From: Sinimarinibacterium arenosum
GTDB taxonomy: Bacteria > Pseudomonadota > Gammaproteobacteria > Nevskiales > Nevskiaceae
Length of the DNA stretch: 64,000 nt
Direction: 5' to 3'
Assembly: GCF_005047655.1 (NCBI RefSeq)
Contig: NZ_SUKF01000005.1
Span: forward strand, 124,001-188,000
How positions within the stretch are numbered: the stretch's first letter is position 1; the number at the start of each line of letters is the position of its first letter. Shown in pieces: positions 44,953 to 51,640 of this stretch. The position numbers and the translations under genes are program-made. The notes under the pieces were generated by a model that worked only from the letters and a program-made list of their open reading frames with translations, made no database searches and was not told the DNA's origin.

Positions 44953-46047
44953 ATGCGCCCTACGCTGCTGACCGTACTGCTCACCCCGTTCGTCCTGGGC
45001 GCGTTCGCGCCAAAGCCGGCGCGGGCCGACGACACGCGGATCCCGCTGGTGCCGGGGCTGGTGCTGACCTATGCCCAGCAGACACGCAGCTTCGACGAGG
45101 AGTTCCTGATCACGATCGCCAGCGCTGACGAGCAGGAGATCGAGTACCGCGTGATCGCGCAGCGCGTGCTGAAAGGGGGCGAACGTCAGGCCAGCAGCTG
45201 GACGCGACGCGTCCGCAGGCAGGATCTGGTCAGCACGCACCGCTTCAATGCCGTCCTGCAGGAAGGCGACCCCGCGCTGTTTGCCGGGTCCAGCTTTCTG
45301 CAGATGTCCGCGGCGGTACTGGCGGAGCTGAAGACGCAGGGCCGCAGTGAGATCGTGGTGGCGTCGGTGCCGCACTACGGCGAAGACAACGCGCTGCTGT
45401 CAATCGTCGCCGCCGGACGCAAGTACTATCGCGGCCCGCTGGTGCGCGCGACAGCGCCAGCCACGCCAATCACCGTGCGGGTCAATGGCACGCCGGTCGC
45501 CCTGCCGGCGATCCAGGCGCATGGCCGCTACAGCGTCGGCGGCGATGTCGAGGAGATCGACGGCTGGTGGCTGGACGATGCCGACAACGCGTTGAGCCTG
45601 CGCACGCTGAGCGGCCCCCGCAACACGCAGCTGGTGCGCGTCGACTATCCCGACGCCGAGCCTGAACACGACAGCCTGGAACGCTCGCTCAGTGACGGCG
45701 ACTGCCGCGCCGTGCTGCACGGCATCTACTTCAACACCGGCAGCGCCGAGTTGCTGAAGCAGTCGGATGCCGCACTGAACGCCATCGGCGCCGTGCTCAA
45801 AGCCAACCCTGACTGGACCGTTGGGGTCGAGGGACACACCGACAACATCGGCGGTGATGCCTACAACCTCGATCTGTCCAAGCGCCGCGCGAGCACGGTA
45901 CGGGATGCCCTGTCCGCCCGCTTCGACATCAATGCCGCGCGCCTGCCCGCGCAGGGCTTCGGCACCAGCCGCCCGGTCGACACCAACGACACGCTCGAAG
46001 GCCGCGCCGCCAACCGCCGTGTCGAGTTGCACCGTCAATGCCCATGA
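44953..46047 (+). CDS. exported OmpA-family protein with an N-terminal domain shared with the preceding gene
   Basis: 364 residues with a signal peptide (LLTVLLTPFVLGAFAPKPARA). Residues 25-245 repeat the layout of the upstream protein: a VRRQDLVSTHRFNAVLQEGDPALFAGSS block, AELKTQGRSEIVV, VNGTPVALPAIQAHG, and DADNALSLRTLSGPRNTQLVRVDYPD. Residues 250-364 are an OmpA-like domain (VLHGIYFNTGSAELLKQSD, VEGHTDNIGGD, NLDLSKRRASTVRDAL, AANRRVELH). The two neighbouring genes therefore look like a duplication in which one copy has the wall-binding domain and the other does not. Cell-wall anchoring is the likely role of the C-terminus. Confidence 0.85.
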   Translation: MRPTLLTVLLTPFVLGAFAPKPARADDTRIPLVPGLVLTYAQQTRSFDEEFLITIASADEQEIEYRVIAQRVLKGGERQASSWTRRVRRQDLVSTHRFNAVLQEGDPALFAGSSFLQMSAAVLAELKTQGRSEIVVASVPHYGEDNALLSIVAAGRKYYRGPLVRATAPATPITVRVNGTPVALPAIQAHGRYSVGGDVEEIDGWWLDDADNALSLRTLSGPRNTQLVRVDYPDAEPEHDSLERSLSDGDCRAVLHGIYFNTGSAELLKQSDAALNAIGAVLKANPDWTVGVEGHTDNIGGDAYNLDLSKRRASTVRDALSARFDINAARLPAQGFGTSRPVDTNDTLEGRAANRRVELHRQCP

Positions 46048-46067
46048 TCCGATTACAGGACACTCCG

Positions 46068-47138
46068 ATGCCCGCACCCTTCAAACTGCTGCCGGCCCTG
46101 CTCATCGTGCTGGGCCTGTCGCTGGGCGCGTGCAATCGGTCGACGGCCGACAGCGATGCGCAGCCGACGTCCGCTGCCGCGACCGAAGCGTCCGCCGTCG
46201 CGGACCCTCAGGATCCCTGCCGCCTGCTGGAACCTGCAGACGTTGAAGCGGTACTCGGCGCGCCGCTGGCCGGTCCGCCGTTTCGCGCGGTCAGCGTGCA
46301 GGGCGATCAGGCCGGTGAGCCGGCGATCGACGGCGGCGTCTGCTGGTACGAAACCGCGGGCTTTCGCAGTCTCGCGGTGCAGGTGATCTGGACTGACGCC
46401 GGCCGCGTTGTCGCCGGCATCGGTGGCTATCTGGCAAAAGCGGACCAAGGCTCCGGCGGCCTCGTGACCCTGCAGGACGGCAGCGAACTGACCGGCGAGT
46501 GGGACGAAGTGCGCATGCTGGGCTGCTGCGATTTCATGGCGCTGCGTGGCGACAGCGTGGTCGAGATCGACTTCGGTGCCAGCACGGCCAGCGCCGAACA
46601 GATCGGTCCGCTGGCCGACACCGCGCTGCGCCGTCTGGACACACTGCTGCCGATCAATGGCAACGCCGGCGTCGCTGCCGCACGCCAGCGATTGGCGCGC
46701 CGTGCGCCGGCCGGCGACGCCTGCAGCCTGTGGAGCGCGTCCGACATCAGCGAACTGCTGGGCGAGCCGCAGGGCACACCCGAACGCAGTGGCGACAGCT
46801 GCACTTACGTCTACCTCGACGAGCGCAACCGTCAACAGATGTTCATGAGCACCGTGGTGTGGCGCAACGGCTACCGCAACTATCGGCAGGAGAACGCCAT
46901 GCTCGGCGGCTTCGCTGCAAACCTGGCGCGCGAGCTGGGCGGTGCCAAGGTGCTGACCCATGCCGACAGTATTGACGGGCCCTGGGACGCCGCGCAGAAC
47001 TCCTCGATCCAGTTCAACAGCGTGCGCAACGATGTGCAGATCTCACTGCGACACTCGAAGCTGAGTCTGGACGACATCCGCGCACTGATCCAGCGCGCCT
47101 ATGTCAATCTTCATCTGATGCCGGGGAGCGCGTCATGA
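46068..47138 (+). CDS. lipoprotein with two DUF3558-like repeats
   Basis: 356 residues from the ATG at 46068 (MPAPFKLLPALLIVLGLSLGACNRS); an ATG ten codons upstream overlaps the previous gene. The lipobox LGAC marks a lipoprotein. Two related modules follow: DPCRLLEPADVEAVLGAPLAG (about residues 49-70) and DACSLWSASDISELLGEPQGT (about 222-245), each followed by a Cys-containing strand (VCWYE and SCTYVY). This resembles DUF3558-type domains, binding modules of unknown ligand. The start of the next gene overlaps its stop by four bases. It belongs to the kinase-linked exported cluster. Confidence 0.75.
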   Translation: MPAPFKLLPALLIVLGLSLGACNRSTADSDAQPTSAAATEASAVADPQDPCRLLEPADVEAVLGAPLAGPPFRAVSVQGDQAGEPAIDGGVCWYETAGFRSLAVQVIWTDAGRVVAGIGGYLAKADQGSGGLVTLQDGSELTGEWDEVRMLGCCDFMALRGDSVVEIDFGASTASAEQIGPLADTALRRLDTLLPINGNAGVAAARQRLARRAPAGDACSLWSASDISELLGEPQGTPERSGDSCTYVYLDERNRQQMFMSTVVWRNGYRNYRQENAMLGGFAANLARELGGAKVLTHADSIDGPWDAAQNSSIQFNSVRNDVQISLRHSKLSLDDIRALIQRAYVNLHLMPGSAS

Positions 47139-47788
47139 CCGATCGGCAGTGGCAATACCTCCTTGCCGCCGCGGCGTTCTTCGCCTGCGGACTGAACACG
47201 GAAGCTCGCGCGCAGGATAGCGGCGAGGTAGAGCGACCGATCTATCCGGTCGAGTTCAAGGACGATCCGCGCTTCCCCGGTGGAAAGTCCGCATTCATTC
47301 ACGGCGCCGCCGATGCCACCGGCTATCGCTTCATCGTCGAAGGGACCCAGCTCGAAGAGCCGATCGCCGTCACCGTGCTGACGCAAAATTCCGGCGAGGC
47401 GATCAAGGCCGTCATCGTCAAGGACAACTGGGACGCACCGGAGCGCGAAGGCACCACGGCGGAATCAGGCCGCGTGGACTTCCGGTTCCGGACCTACGAC
47501 GGATTCAAGATCGGTCTCTCATCCGACACGCCGACTGACTACCAGCTGATCGTCTGGGTCGGCGAACCCTTGCCGGTTGAGATCCCGAGCATTGCGGTGC
47601 CGGCGAGTGCGTTCCAGGGCGCCGCAGCCACCTCGACGACTGAAGTGCCGACTGCTTCGGGGGACGATGGCGGAAGCAGCCGTGGCGGCATCGCGCTGAG
47701 CTGGCTGGAACTCGGTCTGATGCTGGCAGTGCTCGCGCTGGGCGGCGCGTTCGTCGCATTGCTCGTCACGCGACGCAAATCGAACTGA
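47135..47788 (+). CDS. exported protein with C-terminal membrane anchor, unknown function
   Basis: 217 residues. A signal peptide (QYLLAAAAFFACGLNTEARA, cleavage about residue 27) precedes a beta-rich domain (residues 30-150, e.g. RFIVEGTQLEEPIAVTVLTQN and VDFRFRTYDGFKIGLSSDTPTDYQLIVWVGE), a Ser/Thr/Gly linker (150-185) and a membrane helix (WLELGLMLAVLALGGAFVALLV) ending RRKSN. This is a type I topology with the domain in the periplasm. The fold looks like an immunoglobulin or jelly-roll sandwich but I cannot name a family. ATGA overlap with the lipoprotein gene before it. Confidence 0.72.
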   Translation: MTDRQWQYLLAAAAFFACGLNTEARAQDSGEVERPIYPVEFKDDPRFPGGKSAFIHGAADATGYRFIVEGTQLEEPIAVTVLTQNSGEAIKAVIVKDNWDAPEREGTTAESGRVDFRFRTYDGFKIGLSSDTPTDYQLIVWVGEPLPVEIPSIAVPASAFQGAAATSTTEVPTASGDDGGSSRGGIALSWLELGLMLAVLALGGAFVALLVTRRKSN

Positions 47789-47797
47789 GAGACGCCG

Positions 47798-48541
47798 ATG
47801 AACAATCGATTCCTTGCCATCAGTCTGCTGCTGCTCACTGCCAATGCGCTGGCCGCGCCGACCGGCAGTCCGCCGTTGTTCGTACCCGCGATGTTGCCGC
47901 CGTGGAAACCTTTTCAGGATGACAATCCCCAGCTGCGCGCCGAAGTGCAGAAGGCCGGCGCCGATGGCGAACTGGCGGCCAACCGCAAAGCCGATGCGGA
48001 GCTGACGGAGCGTCTGAAGGATGCGAAGGGCGTCGCCAGCAAAAGTCCGGGCGCCGCCGCGGCCGCCTACAGCTACTACACGGCATTGACGTCGACCGAC
48101 AAACGCATGAATCCCGATTTTCAGCCGCCCGGTGCGCCGCAGGTGCCGTCGAAGTGCATGGAGGATGCGACGTGCCGCCCGTGCTTCGAGCAGGCGCAGC
48201 AGAACCTCAACACCTCGCGCAAGAATCTGGAAAAGGTTCGCGGCATCTATGACTACACCCATCGCTTCGCCAAGAACGGCCAGGGCTTTCTCAGCAGCAT
48301 CGGCTCGATGGCCGGGGCCCCGGTGGCGCTACAGGCGTCCATCGAGAATCAGAAAGTGGATGGTGCGCTGAGCGACTTCGACAGCCAGGTTCGGCGAAAA
48401 AACGAAGAGCTGCTGGCGAAGCTGCAAGGCAACCTGCAGGAGATCGCATCCTGCGAAGCGAAGTTCTACAAGAACGACGATTGGTACAACCGGTACGGCT
48501 TCATCTATTACCAGTTCATGCTCGCCCGCTACAGCATCTGA
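47798..48541 (+). CDS. exported helical protein of unknown function
   Basis: 247 residues with a signal peptide (FLAISLLLLTANALA, cleavage about residue 19). The mature part is Pro-rich at first (PTGSPPLFVPAMLPPWKPF), then mostly helical: LRAEVQKAGADGELAANRKADAELTERLKDAKG, QAQQNLNTSRKNLEKVRGIYD and KVDGALSDFDSQVRRKNEELLAKLQGNLQEI. A CMEDATCRPCF cluster provides three cysteines, probably disulfide-bonded in the periplasm. No family recognised. It follows the preceding gene by 9 bases and is likely the sixth exported protein of the cluster (counted from the kinase). Confidence 0.72.
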   Translation: MNNRFLAISLLLLTANALAAPTGSPPLFVPAMLPPWKPFQDDNPQLRAEVQKAGADGELAANRKADAELTERLKDAKGVASKSPGAAAAAYSYYTALTSTDKRMNPDFQPPGAPQVPSKCMEDATCRPCFEQAQQNLNTSRKNLEKVRGIYDYTHRFAKNGQGFLSSIGSMAGAPVALQASIENQKVDGALSDFDSQVRRKNEELLAKLQGNLQEIASCEAKFYKNDDWYNRYGFIYYQFMLARYSI

Positions 48542-48566
48542 TCCTTTGTTCCACCGGAGTCACTCG

Positions 48567-48827
48567 ATGCGCACACACACCATTGCAGCCTTGCTATTGG
48601 CCGCCGGTTTTTCGCTTCCAGCGCTTGCCGCCGACGCACCGACCGAGAGCGATCAGGCCGCAACGGAACTGAGCTGCACTCCAATGCCCGAAGCCCCCTC
48701 AGGTCATTTCGTCTGCGAGGACCGCGACAGTTTCGAACGGTGCAAAGCGCTGGAAGGTAGGGGCACGCTGCAAGTCGACGGCGAGCCAGCCGCCACGCCC
48801 GTGATCCACTGCGAACAGGGTGGCTGA
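48567..48827 (+). CDS. small exported cysteine-containing protein
   Basis: 86 residues from the ATG at 48567 (GGAG 12 bases upstream; an ATG seven codons earlier lacks one). A signal peptide (TIAALLLAAGFSLPALA, cleavage about residue 21) leaves a 65-residue acidic protein with four Cys (SCTP, FVCED, ERCKA, IHCEQ), probably two disulfides. No known family. It is in the same direction and 25 bases after the previous gene. Confidence 0.6.
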   Translation: MRTHTIAALLLAAGFSLPALAADAPTESDQAATELSCTPMPEAPSGHFVCEDRDSFERCKALEGRGTLQVDGEPAATPVIHCEQGG

Positions 48828-49125
48828 TTACGCAGTGCACCGCTGCGCGCGTCTGTGCCTGACGCTGACAATCCTGCCCTGCAGCGTGGCTTGCTTTGTC
48901 GCACAGCCGCTTGCGCTGACACCTGAAACAACACCGCTCGCTGCGTCGTTGCCAAGCTGCCCGGAGGCTGCCGAGCGCTGTAGCGGTCTGACCATGCGCT
49001 ATGCGCGAAACGCGCTGTTGCAATGCCGGAATCCGCACCGGCCCGGCGGCGCCACCGAAACGACCGAACACTGCATCGAGCGAATCAAACAACCGAAACC
49101 GTGCCGCTGCGTCGGAACGCCCTAG
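48820..49125 (+). CDS. possible small exported Cys-rich protein (uncertain)
   Basis: 101 residues from a GTG overlapping the previous stop by 8 bases. The N-terminus has a hydrophobic stretch with cysteines (CARLCLTLTILPCSVACFVAQPLAL) and the rest has six further cysteines (CPEAAERC, LQC, HC, CRC). The overlap and the orientation fit the operon, but coding character is weak and a shorter open frame on the other strand also exists. If real it would be the eighth exported product of the cluster. Confidence 0.4.
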   Translation: MADYAVHRCARLCLTLTILPCSVACFVAQPLALTPETTPLAASLPSCPEAAERCSGLTMRYARNALLQCRNPHRPGGATETTEHCIERIKQPKPCRCVGTP

Positions 49126-49145
49126 CGATTCACCGCTCCGCTTCC

Positions 49146-49520
49146 TCAGGGACCCCGTAGCAGGCGTTCGGCAACGACCACAGCCAGCCCTGCCGCGAGC
49201 GGCAGATCGATCCACCAGAGGCGACGTAGCGGCGCAGTCCATGCGCCGGGTGCCCCGGCCAACAGGCAATAGCCGGCCGTGCTGATCAGCCCGACCAGCG
49301 AAGCCGGCAACCGCCACGACGGCACCAACGCAGCGATCAGCATCAGCAGGCCAATCGCCGCGAACATCGCCGCGCGATGACGCATCAGCAGAAGCACCGC
49401 GGGGTCGTCCAGCTCGACGCCGTACAAGCTGCGCAACCGTTCCCTCCCGGCAACGCCCACGGCGGGCAGCAGATGCACGAATCCGGCGAGCACCAGCACG
49501 ATCCCCGCGAAGTGGTCCAT
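49146..49520 (-). CDS. small four-helix membrane protein, unknown function
   Basis: 124 residues from the ATG at 49520 (MDHFAGIVLVLAGFVHLLPAVG). Four probable membrane helices at about 3-22, 50-68, 72-92 and 100-118; a polar loop RERLRSLYGVELDDPAVLLLMRHRA lies between the first two. The pattern GFVHLLPAVG and MRHRAAMF is shared by small uncharacterised membrane proteins that are often mislabelled; I know no function for them. It begins 5 bases after the stop of the DUF2834-like gene, so the two are probably one transcript. Confidence 0.7.
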   Translation of the reverse strand: MDHFAGIVLVLAGFVHLLPAVGVAGRERLRSLYGVELDDPAVLLLMRHRAAMFAAIGLLMLIAALVPSWRLPASLVGLISTAGYCLLAGAPGAWTAPLRRLWWIDLPLAAGLAVVVAERLLRGP

Positions 49521-49525
49521 TCGAT

Positions 49526-49840
49526 TCAGGCCAGCGCCGCGCGCCGCGGCATCAGGCCGAGGCTGCCAACAAACAGGTACAGCAGCGGACCGAACGATCC
49601 CAGCGTCAGGGTCAACAGCAGATACGGCCAGACGTTGCGGCCGGTACGCCGGGCGTCGTTGAACATCCAGATCATCGCCAGCGAACACACGATCACCAGA
49701 TCGGCACCGACCTGCCAACCGGCGCTGCTGATCAGCAGATGTTCAAAAATCCCGACGTAGCCGGCATCCATCACGGCGTAGCCGGTCAGGACGGCAAAGT
49801 CGGCGAGAACCAAGCCGAGCACGAGAGTTTTCCAGTTCAT
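49526..49840 (-). CDS. DUF2834-like membrane protein
   Basis: 104 residues with three membrane helices (VLGLVLADFAVLTGYAVM, AGWQVGADLVIVCSLAMIWMF and PYLLLTLTLGSFGPLLYLFVG). The sequence MIWMFNDARRTGRNVWPYLLLTLTLGSFGPLLYLF is typical of DUF2834, a family of unknown function. It precedes another small membrane-protein gene by 5 bases and is divergent from the XRE regulator gene; the 133-base gap between them probably carries both promoters, so control by that regulator is possible. Confidence 0.8.
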   Translation of the reverse strand: MNWKTLVLGLVLADFAVLTGYAVMDAGYVGIFEHLLISSAGWQVGADLVIVCSLAMIWMFNDARRTGRNVWPYLLLTLTLGSFGPLLYLFVGSLGLMPRRAALA

Positions 49841-49973
49841 GCGAACCTCCTAGAGATTGATTTCGGCCACGCATCCGAGGGATCGCGGCGGTCGCAGATT
49901 CGCGCTGCGGCAGCGACGATTCAATTACGCCGCAGGTAATCGACCTGCGCCAGAGGCGTGCCACAATGGCCGC

Positions 49974-50795
49974 ATGCAAACGCACTCAGACCATCCACCG
50001 TTCGGTGATCTGCTTCGCGGCACGCGCCGCTCGAAGCGGCTGTCGCAGCTTGATCTGGCGCTGCAGGCCGACGTGTCACAGCGGCATCTGAGCTTCCTCG
50101 AATCCGGCCGCGCGAAACCGAGCCGCGAGATGGTGCTGCAACTGGCCGCGACGCTGGACCTGCCGCTTCGCGATCGCAACCGCTGGCTGCAGAGTGCGGG
50201 TTACGCCGGCATCTATCCGCAACGCGCGCTCGATACCAGCGAGATGCAACCGGTGCGCGAAGCACTCGAACTGCTGCTGAAGCATCACGAACCGCTGCCG
50301 GCGGTGGTCTGCGATCGCGCCTGGAATCTGTTCATGGCCAATGCGGCGGTCGGCAAGGTCTTCAGCCTGCTCGGCAATCTCGATGAAATCTGGCAAGCGG
50401 TCTGCGGCGATGCACCGCGCAATCTGCTGAAGCTGACGTTTCACGAACACGGCATGCGTCCGTACATCGTCAACTTTGAGGAAGTGGCCAAGGCTTTGCT
50501 CGCGCACACCGCACGCGAGGCGCAGCAGCATCCACAGGTCGAGCAGGTTCTTGATGAAATCCTGCGTTATCCGAACCTGCCCGCCGGGCTGCACCAGATC
50601 GACCTGGAACATCGTGCTCCGCCCGTGCTGCCGACGCACTTTCGCGTACGTGATGTCGATCTGCATCTGTTCTCAATGGTCACGACTTTCGGCACACCGC
50701 AGGATCTGACCACCGACGAACTGCGCGTTGAGAGCTTCTTTCCGGCCAACGCGGAAAGTGCCGCACTGCTGCGCGGCCTGTCCACCAGTGAATGA
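49974..50795 (+). CDS. XRE-family regulator with MmyB-like ligand-binding domain
   Basis: 273 residues from the ATG at 49974 (MQTHSDHPPFGDLLRG); the frame opens further upstream without a start context. The HTH is RSKRLSQLDLALQADVSQRHLSFLESGRAKPSREMVLQLA (residues 18-57). The rest is an MmyB-like PAS-fold domain (HHEPLPAVVCDRAWNLFMANAAV, NLLKLTFHEHGMRPYIVNFEEVA and LPTHFRVRDVDLHLFSMVTTFGTPQDLTTDELRVESFFP). In actinobacteria related domains bind fatty acids. It is divergent from two small membrane-protein genes and ends 29 bases before a MAPEG gene. Confidence 0.88.
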   Translation: MQTHSDHPPFGDLLRGTRRSKRLSQLDLALQADVSQRHLSFLESGRAKPSREMVLQLAATLDLPLRDRNRWLQSAGYAGIYPQRALDTSEMQPVREALELLLKHHEPLPAVVCDRAWNLFMANAAVGKVFSLLGNLDEIWQAVCGDAPRNLLKLTFHEHGMRPYIVNFEEVAKALLAHTAREAQQHPQVEQVLDEILRYPNLPAGLHQIDLEHRAPPVLPTHFRVRDVDLHLFSMVTTFGTPQDLTTDELRVESFFPANAESAALLRGLSTSE

Positions 50796-50824
50796 CGAAT
50801 GACGTTGATTCGACGGAGTCCGCT

Positions 50825-51244
50825 ATGAACACCGCGGAGTGGTACGCGATTTTTTGCGTCGCACTGTTTGCCAAGATGTTTGCACTGTCGCTGGTCCAGG
50901 GTTACTACCGGATCAGCCGCCGGCACTTTCAGGTTCCGGAAGATGCGCAGCTGTTCGGACGGGCGCCCGCTGCCGCCGATTTGCCGCAAGTCCAGCGCGC
51001 GCAGCAGGCCTGGCGCAACGATCTGGAAAGCATCCCCGCGTTTTTCGCGCTGGGGGCAGCTTATGTGATGGTCGGTGCACCCGCGGAGACGGCCCCTTGG
51101 CTGTTCGGCATTTTCACGCTTGGACGCGTCGCCCACTCGATCTGCTATCTGCTCGGGTTACAACCGTGGCGCACGTTGAGTTATATGGTCGGCATCGGCG
51201 CGCTGATCGGCATCTGCGTAGTGCTCGTGCAAACGGCGCTGTAG
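50825..51244 (+). CDS. MAPEG-family membrane protein
   Basis: 139 residues from the ATG at 50825 (MNTAEWYAIFCVALFAKMFALSLVQGYYR); four membrane helices. The stretch RISRRHFQVPEDAQLF followed by VQRAQQAWRNDLESIPAFFALGAAYVM and GRVAHSICYLLGLQPWRTLSYMVG is the MAPEG signature, close to the microsomal prostaglandin E synthase-1 / glutathione transferase group. It may act as a membrane glutathione-dependent enzyme; the substrate is unknown. It follows the XRE regulator and is probably cotranscribed with it. Confidence 0.88.
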   Translation: MNTAEWYAIFCVALFAKMFALSLVQGYYRISRRHFQVPEDAQLFGRAPAAADLPQVQRAQQAWRNDLESIPAFFALGAAYVMVGAPAETAPWLFGIFTLGRVAHSICYLLGLQPWRTLSYMVGIGALIGICVVLVQTAL

Positions 51245-51339
51245 CCGCAAAATCCACCCTCTTCGCACGCGATGCTGATCAGCCTGCCGAATACGCTGAC
51301 GCCGTAAAGCTAAAGCTGCTGTACGCAGACAGGCGCGGC

Positions 51340-51640
51340 GTCAGTCGTCCATGCCGAGTTCTTTGATCTTGCGCGTCAGCCCGCTGCATCGCCTGGCGAT
51401 GCGGTCACAACAGTCGAATACGCTGACACCCGACCTCGCACTGCTGTGCACAGGTCAGACTGTTGTCAGTCGTCCGCGCCGAGTTCTTTGATCTTGCGCG
51501 TCAGCCCGCCGCATCGCTTCGCGATGCGGTCACAACAGTCGAATACGCTGACGCCCTGACCTCGCACTGCTGCGCACAGATCAGACTGTTGTCAGTCGTC
51601 CATGCCGAGTTCTTTGATCTTGCGCGTCAGCGTATTGCGG
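51340..51640. repeat. tandem repeats of the ntrC 3' end, about 125 bases per unit
   Basis: The segment GAGTTCTTTGATCTTGCGCG (minus-strand codons of the NtrC C-terminus) occurs three times at 51356, 51481 and 51607. The spacings are 125 and 126 bases, with the flanking bases also conserved. Only the copy at 51607 is part of ntrC (stop at 51592-51594). Units 1 and 2 carry small hairpins, GCATCGC-N3-GCGATGC, at 51386-51402 and 51511-51527. A partial fourth copy (GCCGAATACGCTGACGCC near 51285) suggests repeated slippage or duplication followed by decay. Confidence 0.85.

Noticed and set aside
48529-49317. 262-codon minus-strand open frame opposite the small exported genes
   Set aside because: Arg/Ser-rich with no motif; the plus strand has a good signal peptide and ribosome-binding site for the gene at 48567.
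51340-51640. Possible CRISPR array
   Set aside because: The three units repeat as whole 125-base blocks, including what would be spacers, and match the ntrC 3' end; there are no cas genes.
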